From Pseudomonas sp. LD120 (GTDB lineage: Bacteria; Pseudomonadota; Gammaproteobacteria; Pseudomonadales; Pseudomonadaceae): a stretch of 64,000 nt of DNA. The notes under the pieces are model-generated. The model had not been told where the DNA came from, did no database searches, and worked only from the letters and a program-made list of their open reading frames with translations. Position 1 is the first letter of the stretch, and every line of letters begins with the position of its first letter. The position numbers and the translations under genes were made by a program. The stretch is from the NCBI RefSeq assembly GCF_009861525.1, contig NZ_WVHL01000006.1, positions 124,001-188,000 on the forward strand. The letters are read 5' to 3'. This document shows, piece after piece, positions 54,238 to 61,841 of the stretch.

Positions 54238-55848
54238 ATGGACTGTTGGACCCTGCTGGAGCTGCCGGACGATGCCGATGAGCGCAGCATCAAGCGCTGC
54301 TATGCCAAACGCCTGAAGACCACCCGCCCCGATGATGATGCCGAAGGCTTCCAGCGCCTGCGCGAGGCCTATGAGCGGGCGCTGCAACTGGCCCGCTGGC
54401 GAGAAGACGAAACCGACGACACCTCTACCGAGCCCCTCGCCGCGGCTCTGCCTGGGGACAACCTGCAGGCCTGGTCGGGCCTGGTCGAAATGAGCCCGCC
54501 CCTGGTGCCCTTGCCAACAACCGCTGTCGCGCCAACACCGGCACAGACCCTGCTCAAGGGCCTGACCCTGGAGAATCTGCCGCAACGCTGGGCAGAGGCT
54601 CAGGCTCAACGTTGCCCCCAGGACTTCCAGAACCTGCTGCTGGAGCACTGCTGCAGCCACCCCCAACAGCGCTCCTCACTGGTCGACTGGGCGGTTCAAC
54701 ATCTGGATTGGCTAACGCCCTGGCAAAGCCTGTCGATGAGCGACGCGCAACAACACTCGCTGGTGGATGCCCTGCTGAGCCATTACCGCCAGGCCCTGGA
54801 AAAGCGGCTGCAAGCCAGCCAGGAACGGGCGTTCCTCGCGCAGTTGACGCACTACAGCGAACAGCTGTGGCTGCAGATTTTTGATCACCGTCTGCAATGG
54901 CAAAGCACGGTGCTGATGCTCCTCAACGAGCAACAGTGGAGCGTTCCCCTGTTCGAGCGGGTCTGCCAGGTGTTCGGCTGGGATGAACAACGCGGCGTCA
55001 TTCCGGAGCCGGCCTGGATCTGGCAACAGCTGGTGCAACGCTGTCAGCAGGAGACCTTCTACCAGGACTTGCAGAACAAGCTGCAGCAGGACCACAGCTG
55101 GGCGCCGGAGGTACTGGCGGCACAACTGCTCGCCAAGCCGCTGTCCCCGCGCCAGCAGCGCAATCTCACCCGCGGCTTTACCCAGAATGAATGGCAAGCC
55201 TGCCAGGAGTTGGCACAGACCCTGACTTGGCGCTTCCCTCAACTGATCGAGCGCCTGCCCCAGAGTGACGTGTTCTATTGGCGGATATTCATGCCGCAAC
55301 CCTCCACAATAGAGGAAACATGGGTCCGGACCTGGGCCGGCATCGGCTTGGCATTCACCCTCTTTTTCATTCAGGAACGCCACGACCCGCCGTTGCTTGC
55401 AGCCGCCATGGCGGCCTTTTGCGGTTGGCTGGCGGCGGTGCTCGGACTTCTGGCACTGACCGCCTGGAACGCCCTGGCGTTGCGTCTGCTGGATCTGGAC
55501 CTGTGGCTGAGCGAACGCCTGATACCGAAAGCGCTGCGCAGGCCTCCTGATCCAAGGCTGCTGCGGCACGGCGTGCCCTTCCTGACCTTGCTGGCGCTGT
55601 TCGCCAGCCTGCTCGGCCTGCTGGGGATGCTGGCGTACCTGGGTTTTACCCTGATTGGCGCCCTGCACCACAAACGCGTTGGCCATGTGAGCGAAACCTT
55701 CCGGCTCAAGCATCCCTGGCTGAGCGTATTGCACTGGTCGAATTTCAGTCCCTGGCAATCGGTCTTCTTGTTGCTAATGGTGGGGGTTATCCGGGCGTGC
55801 CAAGTGTTCTACCCGGCCTTCCCGCTGACCCGGCTGATCCCGGGCTGA
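54238..55848 (+). CDS. Membrane J-like protein with RPD in place of HPD
   Basis: 536 residues. N-terminal J-like segment WTLLELPDDADERSIKRCYAKRLKTTRPDDDAEGFQRLREAYE (1-47), where the essential HPD of J-domains is RPD (30-32) - the layout of DjlB/DjlC (HscD), which partner HscC. A helical middle region is followed by four hydrophobic segments (about 362-378, 385-415, 440-470, 505-525), making it an inner-membrane protein. It starts 11 bases after hscC. Whether the His-to-Arg change allows Hsp70 stimulation is unknown. Confidence 0.85.
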   Translation: MDCWTLLELPDDADERSIKRCYAKRLKTTRPDDDAEGFQRLREAYERALQLARWREDETDDTSTEPLAAALPGDNLQAWSGLVEMSPPLVPLPTTAVAPTPAQTLLKGLTLENLPQRWAEAQAQRCPQDFQNLLLEHCCSHPQQRSSLVDWAVQHLDWLTPWQSLSMSDAQQHSLVDALLSHYRQALEKRLQASQERAFLAQLTHYSEQLWLQIFDHRLQWQSTVLMLLNEQQWSVPLFERVCQVFGWDEQRGVIPEPAWIWQQLVQRCQQETFYQDLQNKLQQDHSWAPEVLAAQLLAKPLSPRQQRNLTRGFTQNEWQACQELAQTLTWRFPQLIERLPQSDVFYWRIFMPQPSTIEETWVRTWAGIGLAFTLFFIQERHDPPLLAAAMAAFCGWLAAVLGLLALTAWNALALRLLDLDLWLSERLIPKALRRPPDPRLLRHGVPFLTLLALFASLLGLLGMLAYLGFTLIGALHHKRVGHVSETFRLKHPWLSVLHWSNFSPWQSVFLLLMVGVIRACQVFYPAFPLTRLIPG

Positions 55849-55957
55849 AGCCTGTACATGGGGGACAGATTTTTTCTCCGCTGTCTTTCTCTATCCACAG
55901 CTGTGTTCCAGTATGAGCAGCCCCCGTGGAGGGGTTCACGCTGAAAAGGATCTGAGC

Positions 55958-57130
55958 ATGTTCAAATTCGCAGGAATCACCCTGGCCCTGGCGGCCGCCG
56001 CGTTGAGCACCAGCGTCATGGCCGATGTCGAGGTCGATCTGGGCAGTCCGCAACGTGTCACCCAACTCTTCGCCTACCCCAACAACTGCAACGTCATCTG
56101 CTATCGCAACTGGACCCTGGAGCAGACGGTGGAGCACTACCTGACCCAAAGCGTGCAGCGCGATGGCTACAGCGCGGCCAAGGTCAGCGTGAAAACCGCC
56201 AACGACAAGGTTGTCGCCTCCATCAGCGGCGTGCCCGAGGGCTACGACAAGCCGTTGAGCGCCCTGCTCGATGCCGGCGACCTGGCCTATAAAGGCGCCA
56301 GCCAGCTCAATACCGATGGCAAATGGGCCTACAGTTGGTACCTGTTCCTGCCTCTGGGCATGGCCCTGGAAAACCGCAAGAGCGTCGAGCTGCTGCACTT
56401 CCCGCCGGACTATTCATTGACCCAGGCCCAGGACTATCTGGAGTCGGCCACCACCGACCGCTGGGCCACCCTGCTCACCGTCAACGGCATTGCCGCAGAG
56501 CAAACGCCGGCGTACCAGACCATTGTCGACATCGCACCGATCGCCGCGCCATCGAGTGCCGGCAAGGACCTGGAAGGGGTCTACAGCTACTTCAACAACT
56601 ACCAGACCACCATGGTCAAGCAGGTCAGCCAGAACGCCAGCGGCGCGGCCTTGCCGATGGTGGCTTTCGGTGCGCCCGTGCGTAACTGGCTCAAACAGCA
56701 ATATGGGGTCACGGTGAATGTGCTGGGCCTGGCGCAGATCAGCCCCAGCGAAGGCGTGAAGGTGCCGGTACTGGGTTCCAACCACCCGAGCTACATCTGG
56801 TACGCGGCGGACCCGGACAACTATGACAACGACGAGGCCAAGGCCGATGCTGCCGGACTGAAAGTCATGGGCCAGGATTTGAGTGCCGCTTGCTGGCAGG
56901 CCGGCATGGGGAGCAAGCCGGGGACGGATCCGAGCACCCTGCTCAGCCGTTGCACCCAGACCTGGCAGGTGACGCAAAAAGTGCAGACCTGCGAGTTGTT
57001 CTACACCTCGGTACGCAAGCTGACCGAACAGCAGGCCGCGGCCAAGTGCACCAGCACACCGGTCAAGACCCAGCTCAACCAGCTCAAGACGCCAGCCCCG
57101 GCGCCGAGCACCGAGGTGCCGCACATCTGA
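55958..57130 (+). CDS. Secreted protein of unknown function
   Basis: 390 residues from ATG 55958 (AAAAGGA eight bases upstream). Signal peptide MFKFAGITLALAAAALSTSVMA. The mature protein has six Cys (two in NNCNVICYRNW, four in the last 80 residues), suggesting three disulfides, and two hydrophilic repeats of unknown fold. Ends in a Pro-rich tail. I do not recognise a family. Periplasmic or extracellular. Confidence 0.75.
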   Translation: MFKFAGITLALAAAALSTSVMADVEVDLGSPQRVTQLFAYPNNCNVICYRNWTLEQTVEHYLTQSVQRDGYSAAKVSVKTANDKVVASISGVPEGYDKPLSALLDAGDLAYKGASQLNTDGKWAYSWYLFLPLGMALENRKSVELLHFPPDYSLTQAQDYLESATTDRWATLLTVNGIAAEQTPAYQTIVDIAPIAAPSSAGKDLEGVYSYFNNYQTTMVKQVSQNASGAALPMVAFGAPVRNWLKQQYGVTVNVLGLAQISPSEGVKVPVLGSNHPSYIWYAADPDNYDNDEAKADAAGLKVMGQDLSAACWQAGMGSKPGTDPSTLLSRCTQTWQVTQKVQTCELFYTSVRKLTEQQAAAKCTSTPVKTQLNQLKTPAPAPSTEVPHI

Positions 57131-57176
57131 GGTCCGTGGCTGGCCACTGCGCCTTCACGCAGCGGCCAGCCCGCAT

Positions 57177-57821
57177 TCAGACCGCGCCGAGGGGACGCAG
57201 GCGATATTGCGGTGGCAACTGTTCGAAACCGCTGATGGTCGCGTTCAGGCTCTTCCAGCGACCGTCCTTGATCCCGTAGATGCAACCGTGGATCGACAGG
57301 CTCTGCCCACGATGCCAGGCGTTCTGCACGATGCTGGTGTGGCCGACGTTGGCCACTTGCTGGATCACGTTCAGCTCGCACAGGCGGTCGACCTGTTCTT
57401 CTTCAGTGGCCAGTTGCGCCAGCGCCTCGCGGTGTTCGTAGTACAGGTCACGAATCGAACGCAGCCAGCCATCGATCAGGCCAAACTGGCGATCCTGCAT
57501 CGAGGCGCGCACGCCGCCGCAACCATAGTGGCCGGTGACCAGGATGTGCTTGACCTTGAGTACATCCACCGCGTACTGGATCACCGACAGGCAATTGAGG
57601 TCGGTGTGCAGCACGACGTTGGCCACGTTACGGTGCACAAACAGGTCGCCCGGCAACATGCCGACGATCTCGTTGGCCGGCACTCGCGCGTCCGAGCAGC
57701 CGATCCACAGGTACTCCGGAGTCTGCTGGCGGGCCAGCTTGGAGAAGAATTCCGGATCTTCCTGCTTGATCGCTTCGGCCCAACGCTCGTTGTTATCAAT
57801 CAGATCTTGTAGTTCGTTCAT
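57177..57821 (-). CDS. can: Beta-class carbonic anhydrase
   Basis: 214 residues from ATG 57821. Zinc ligands are seen: Cys in WIGCSDARVPANEI (with the Asp-Arg dyad) and His-Cys in GHYGCGGVRA. It interconverts CO2 and bicarbonate for carboxylation and pH balance. Cytoplasmic, monocistronic, converging on the secreted-protein gene. Confidence 0.94.
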   Translation of the reverse strand: MNELQDLIDNNERWAEAIKQEDPEFFSKLARQQTPEYLWIGCSDARVPANEIVGMLPGDLFVHRNVANVVLHTDLNCLSVIQYAVDVLKVKHILVTGHYGCGGVRASMQDRQFGLIDGWLRSIRDLYYEHREALAQLATEEEQVDRLCELNVIQQVANVGHTSIVQNAWHRGQSLSIHGCIYGIKDGRWKSLNATISGFEQLPPQYRLRPLGAV

Positions 57822-57974
57822 GCTGTGAGGCCTCAAGAATGATGCGCAGCTTTGACAGACGAGTGCCCGTCGGGGTCACGCCAATCACTGCAGATACCGG
57901 TTATCCCTGCCGGGGAATCTTCACCGGGGCTGTGGGGTCCACCCTGCAAGCCCCTAAAAGTATGAGCAATCGCC

Positions 57975-58307
57975 ATGACCGAATCACGACGCCCCTTCAC
58001 CGCGCCCCAACCCGAGCCGATCGACGATGATCAGGATCGCATGGGGTCCATGGAGGAACTGCATTTCGATGACGACGAACCCGGCCCCGTAAGCAACACC
58101 GGCCTCACCAGCGACGGCTCCAGCGATGACGACCTGAGCCCGGAAACCCTGATCCGCGAGGATGGGGCCCGTTCTGCCCGGGAAGTCGAGGCCGATAAAC
58201 CCGCAGACTGGGACTTGAGTATTGTCGATGCTACGGACATTGGCGGGGGCAGTGGTCTGGATGAAGCCGAACTGGCACGTCGCGACCCGCTGGACGGCAA
58301 ACCCTGA
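57975..58307 (+). CDS. Small acidic protein, possible regulator of unknown type
   Basis: 110 residues, strongly acidic (many Asp/Glu, e.g. EELHFDDDEPGP and SDDDLSPETL), no signal peptide or membrane helix, probably disordered. Pseudomonas genomes label such proteins serine kinase/phosphatase, but no catalytic motif is visible here. Function unknown. Confidence 0.6.
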   Translation: MTESRRPFTAPQPEPIDDDQDRMGSMEELHFDDDEPGPVSNTGLTSDGSSDDDLSPETLIREDGARSAREVEADKPADWDLSIVDATDIGGGSGLDEAELARRDPLDGKP

Positions 58308-58332
58308 GCCACCTTCAATGACGCCCTCTTCC

Positions 58333-58410
58333 GTAGCAGCCGGCTTGCCGGCGAAGAGGCCCGCAAGCCATGCAGCGCCGCGAATGGCGCCTTAGCTGGC
58401 AAGCCCACTT
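58333..58410. repeat. REP-like doublet
   Basis: Palindrome GCCGGCTTGCCGGC (58339-58352) and an inverted partner around GGCAAGCC (58398-58405) flanking a GC-rich spacer: a typical Pseudomonas REP arrangement in the gap between the acidic-protein gene and rimI. Confidence 0.65.
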
Positions 58411-58437
58411 CAGTTGCCAACTGTGCTGATTCAAGGT

Positions 58438-58890
58438 TCAGTCGACCAGGGTGCAGGCCATCACCAAGGCATCTTCGCGGCCACCCACGGCAGGGTAGTA
58501 GTCGCGGCGCCGGCCCACTTCATTGAAGCCATAACGCTCGTAAAGCCGATAAGCGGTCTGGTTGCTGGAACGCACTTCGAGGAAGCATTCGCGCGCGTCC
58601 TTCTGGTAGGCGCGCTTCATCAGCTCTTCCAGCAGCCGCAGGCCCAGGCCGCGGCCCTGGCTTTCCGGCTTGACGGTGATGTTCAGCAGATGCGCCTCGT
58701 CGATGATCACCTGGATCACCCCGTGGCCCACTTGCTGGCTGCCTTCGAACATCAGCCAGACTTCGTAGGACTTGAAGGCATCCATGAAAATACCCCGGGT
58801 CCAGGGGTGACTGAACGCGGCATATTCGATTTTCAGGATGGCATCCAGGTCCGCCTCGGTGGCCAGGCGGAAGGTCAACGCGTCACTCAT
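58438..58890 (-). CDS. rimI: Ribosomal-protein S18-alanine N-acetyltransferase RimI
   Basis: 150-residue GNAT. The acetyl-CoA loop is in VKPESQGRGLGLRLLEELMKRAY, then ECFLEVRSSNQTAYRLYERYGFNEVGRRRDYYP, the RimI hallmark. It acetylates the N-terminal Ala of ribosomal protein S18. It overlaps the upstream HolD-like gene by ATGA, the same pair as holD-rimI in enterobacteria. Confidence 0.93.
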   Translation of the reverse strand: MSDALTFRLATEADLDAILKIEYAAFSHPWTRGIFMDAFKSYEVWLMFEGSQQVGHGVIQVIIDEAHLLNITVKPESQGRGLGLRLLEELMKRAYQKDARECFLEVRSSNQTAYRLYERYGFNEVGRRRDYYPAVGGREDALVMACTLVD

Positions 58891-59687
58891 TGGTCATTGT
58901 GCTCATCAGTGCTTTTCCAGCGCGCCATCAGCCGACGCATGGCTTGCCAGACATCAGCCTTACGCTGTGGCTCTTCCATTAATAGTTCCAGGCCGGGCAA
59001 GGCCCAGGCCGACCCCAGGCCTTCGACCTGCAGTTCACGGTTGTAGGATTCAGCGTTGGCTTCCCCGGCGAAACGTACGGCCGGCAAGCCAATCAGCCAC
59101 AGGCAGACGCAGGGCTCTTCTTCGATGCGCACGCCGACAAAGGCCTGAACGAAGTCCCGGGCAGCTTCCGGCCCCTGGTCGAGGTTGCCCCGGGTCAGCA
59201 TCGGCCAGCGCACCGGCTCGGCGAGGATCTGCGGGCTGTCCGGCAGGCCGGCGGCGCGCAGCATGTCCTTGAGCAGCAGGTAGGCCGGGTCGCGGCTCTG
59301 GAAGGCTTCGCCTGTGGGTAACTCCACCAGCAACAGGCAACGGCCGGCCCGCAACAGTTGCAGGGCAAAGCGCGGCGGAGGAACCACCGGCGCCTTGACC
59401 ACCGGAGCCGGGGCTTCTTCGCCCTCGGCCACAGGCTTGCTGGCCGGACGCGCGGGGGCGGCAGATGGGCGCGGCACCTCGATTCTCGGCCGCTCACCCG
59501 TCCTGGCCGCCGGCGCCGCCGGGGCCTTGGCCTCGACCACTGGGGCAGGCGGCGCCTGCACCTCGGGTTCCGGCAAGGCCAGCAATTCAGGACGCGAAGG
59601 GGCGGCAAAGGGCAATTCGCTGCGCGGCAGCCAACTGACCACCTGCATGGCGGACAGATAAGCGCGACGACGGGACTCGATAAGCAA
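58887..59687 (-). CDS. holD: HolD-like DNA polymerase III psi subunit
   Basis: 266 residues in the longest frame, from a TTG (59687); the ATG at 59648 is the alternative and neither has a clear ribosome site. A short N-terminal motif (RRRAYLSAMQVVSWLPRSELPFAAPS) precedes a long Pro/Ala-rich linker (about 45-110) and a folded C-terminal domain (WPMLTRGNLDQGPEAARDFVQAF...). Position next to rimI and its layout match the P. aeruginosa psi protein (PA4679). Psi joins chi and the clamp loader to SSB. Assignment is by context and architecture. Confidence 0.7.
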   Translation of the reverse strand: MLIESRRRAYLSAMQVVSWLPRSELPFAAPSRPELLALPEPEVQAPPAPVVEAKAPAAPAARTGERPRIEVPRPSAAPARPASKPVAEGEEAPAPVVKAPVVPPPRFALQLLRAGRCLLLVELPTGEAFQSRDPAYLLLKDMLRAAGLPDSPQILAEPVRWPMLTRGNLDQGPEAARDFVQAFVGVRIEEEPCVCLWLIGLPAVRFAGEANAESYNRELQVEGLGSAWALPGLELLMEEPQRKADVWQAMRRLMARWKSTDEHNDQ

Positions 59688-59866
59688 AGGTCGGCCACTT
59701 GTGGATAACTGAGGTGGGGGATTCTACCGTCCTTCGCCAAAGATCGCCTGCTGTTGATTGCGCGCAAAAGCGACAGTCCGTCTCATACCTGGGCCCGGGG
59801 GTGAATCGTCGACCGTCTGATGCAGTACAATCGCCGCTTTTCATTGCCAACCAGCCGGCCATTCCG

Positions 59867-61144
59867 ATGATCGAACCCAAGCGCGTCTTGCGCGCCCTCG
59901 CCGAACACTGGGCACTTCTGGAGCCGCTGTGCGAGCACTTCGACCAAGGCACCCTGAGTCTTGCCGAACTGCGTTCACAGCTGGCTGCCCAACAACTGGA
60001 CAGCACGCCCCAGGACATCACCCACCTGCTGGACGTATGGATACGCCTGGACATCCTGGTCCCGGTGGCGAAAAGCCCGAACCGTTTCGAGCTCAATGCG
60101 CAGATCCACGACTTCCTCGCCTACCTGCGCCGTGAACACCGCCTGGGCCTGTGCCTGGAGATCGAAGCCTACCTGCGTCACCTGGAGCGCCTGGCCGGTT
60201 ACATCCAGGACGCCTTCGACGTGCGCGACGGCAACGACCTGGCGCGCCAGCTGCGGCTGCTGGACATGCGCGTACGCGATGTGCTGAAGAAGCTCGCCAA
60301 CGACGAACAGGCCCTGGTGGCCGTGGCCGAGCGGGCCAAAACCAGCGACCGACAGATTCCCCTGCGCCAGCGCTACGCTGAGGTGCTGGCCACCTGGGAC
60401 GAATACGTCGAACCGATGATCCAACTGGTGAACGCCGACGGCGCCTTCGAACAGGGCGTGCGCAAGGTGGAGAACGTCCTGCTGCGCCTGCTCACCGAGC
60501 AACAGCGCCTGGGCCATCTGGTGGACGACGACATGCTGTTGCGCACCCACGCGCGGATCCTGGAGATGCAGACCAGCGCCCAGTTGACCCTGCGTCACGC
60601 CCGGGAACTGCTGCTGCCGCTGCGTGAGGAAGCCCGCCGACACAACGCCGTGACCCGTGGCGCGGCCCTGGCCCTGGCGGCGATCCGCCGCAAGGGCATC
60701 GATGCGGTGCCCCAGGCGGCGATGCCGATGTTCACCCGTCCGCAGAGCACCTTCCTTGGCAGTTCCGGTCAAGTGGAAGCCTATGTCTACGCCCTGGCCC
60801 GCTTCGAGCCCAAGCCGGCGCGCTTCCCCAAGGCCCACAAGACCCACAAAGGCCTGGCCCCCAAGGCGCCACGCACGGTCCGGGAAATGCTCGAGCGCTG
60901 CGAAGACGCCCTGCCGATGCCGGACCTGATGAGCTGGCTGCTGGACCAGGAACCGGATGGGGCCACCGACGAACTGCTGTATTGGTTCTCGCGCCTGTCC
61001 CGGGAAAAACGCTTCAAGCGCGAGCGCCTCGAACGCCGCGACTACCACACCCAGGAGCACCAGGTCAGCCTGCGCTCCTTCGCCCTGCTCTCGGCCCGCG
61101 ATGACGCCGCCGAGCATTCTGCGAGCAACGCCCATGCATCTTGA
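59867..61144 (+). CDS. mksF: Condensin kleisin subunit MksF
   Basis: 425 residues, mainly helical, with the N-terminal winged-helix-like region (PKRVLRALAEHWALLEPLCEHFDQG) and coiled-coil middle of MukF/MksF kleisins, which bridge the heads of the SMC-like MksB. Order mksF-mksE-mksB matches P. aeruginosa PA4684-PA4686 and Wadjet JetABC. Divergent from holD; overlaps mksE by 11 bases. Confidence 0.88.
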   Translation: MIEPKRVLRALAEHWALLEPLCEHFDQGTLSLAELRSQLAAQQLDSTPQDITHLLDVWIRLDILVPVAKSPNRFELNAQIHDFLAYLRREHRLGLCLEIEAYLRHLERLAGYIQDAFDVRDGNDLARQLRLLDMRVRDVLKKLANDEQALVAVAERAKTSDRQIPLRQRYAEVLATWDEYVEPMIQLVNADGAFEQGVRKVENVLLRLLTEQQRLGHLVDDDMLLRTHARILEMQTSAQLTLRHARELLLPLREEARRHNAVTRGAALALAAIRRKGIDAVPQAAMPMFTRPQSTFLGSSGQVEAYVYALARFEPKPARFPKAHKTHKGLAPKAPRTVREMLERCEDALPMPDLMSWLLDQEPDGATDELLYWFSRLSREKRFKRERLERRDYHTQEHQVSLRSFALLSARDDAAEHSASNAHAS

Positions 61145-61841
61145 TCTTTCCGAACTGTCCCAGCTGGCGCCGATCTTCCGCGAGCTGTTCAAGGGTTACC
61201 ACGTCAGCCGCCGCGACCCGGAGCTGTACGCTCAGCTGTCGAACTTCCAGGACCAGTACCGCACGCTGTTCAAGGCCCTGGGCTTCGAGCTGGTGTGCGA
61301 CACCCGGGGTTTCTACTACTTCGTGCCGGAAAACGCCGCCGCCCAGGTGAACAAGACCGCCCAGCGCCTGGCGCTGTTCACCTTCATCCTGGTGGAACAT
61401 CTGGCCGACCAGGGCCGCGACCCGATCGCCGTGCTCGATGGCGGCAGCCTCGGCCGTGACGAACTGCCGTCGCTGCTGGAGAAATACCGTGACCTGTTCA
61501 TCCAGGCGGAAGTGCAGACCCAGGAAGAGCTGGAGGAGAAAATCATGCGCCGCATGACCCAGCTGGGTTTTGCCGCCGAGGAGCCGGGCATCTACCGCTT
61601 CCTGCCGCCGATGCACCGCTTCCTCGATGTCTGCCTGTCGGTGCAGCAAGACCGCGACCTGGCGGCCAGCCTGCACAGCGTGCTGCCGTTGCCGACCCCG
61701 GTACTGGTGGACGACGACAGCGACGAAAAACTGCTGCAGACCGATGACCCGCTGGACCTGAGCGAATTCGACGAGTCCGAAGAAAGTGAAGAAGACGCGC
61801 TGGCCCGGGCCATCGCCGAAGAACAGGAGCTCGACGCATGA
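61134..61841 (+). CDS. mksE: Condensin subunit MksE
   Basis: 235 residues. Tandem winged-helix MukE/MksE-like protein (ELSQLAPIFRELFKGYHVSRRDPELYAQLSNFQDQYR...) with an acidic, disordered C-terminus (TDDPLDLSEFDESEESEEDALARAIAEEQ). It binds MksF and modulates MksB. ATG 61134 overlaps the end of mksF, and its stop overlaps the mksB ATG by ATGA. Confidence 0.88.
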   Translation: MHLDLSELSQLAPIFRELFKGYHVSRRDPELYAQLSNFQDQYRTLFKALGFELVCDTRGFYYFVPENAAAQVNKTAQRLALFTFILVEHLADQGRDPIAVLDGGSLGRDELPSLLEKYRDLFIQAEVQTQEELEEKIMRRMTQLGFAAEEPGIYRFLPPMHRFLDVCLSVQQDRDLAASLHSVLPLPTPVLVDDDSDEKLLQTDDPLDLSEFDESEESEEDALARAIAEEQELDA

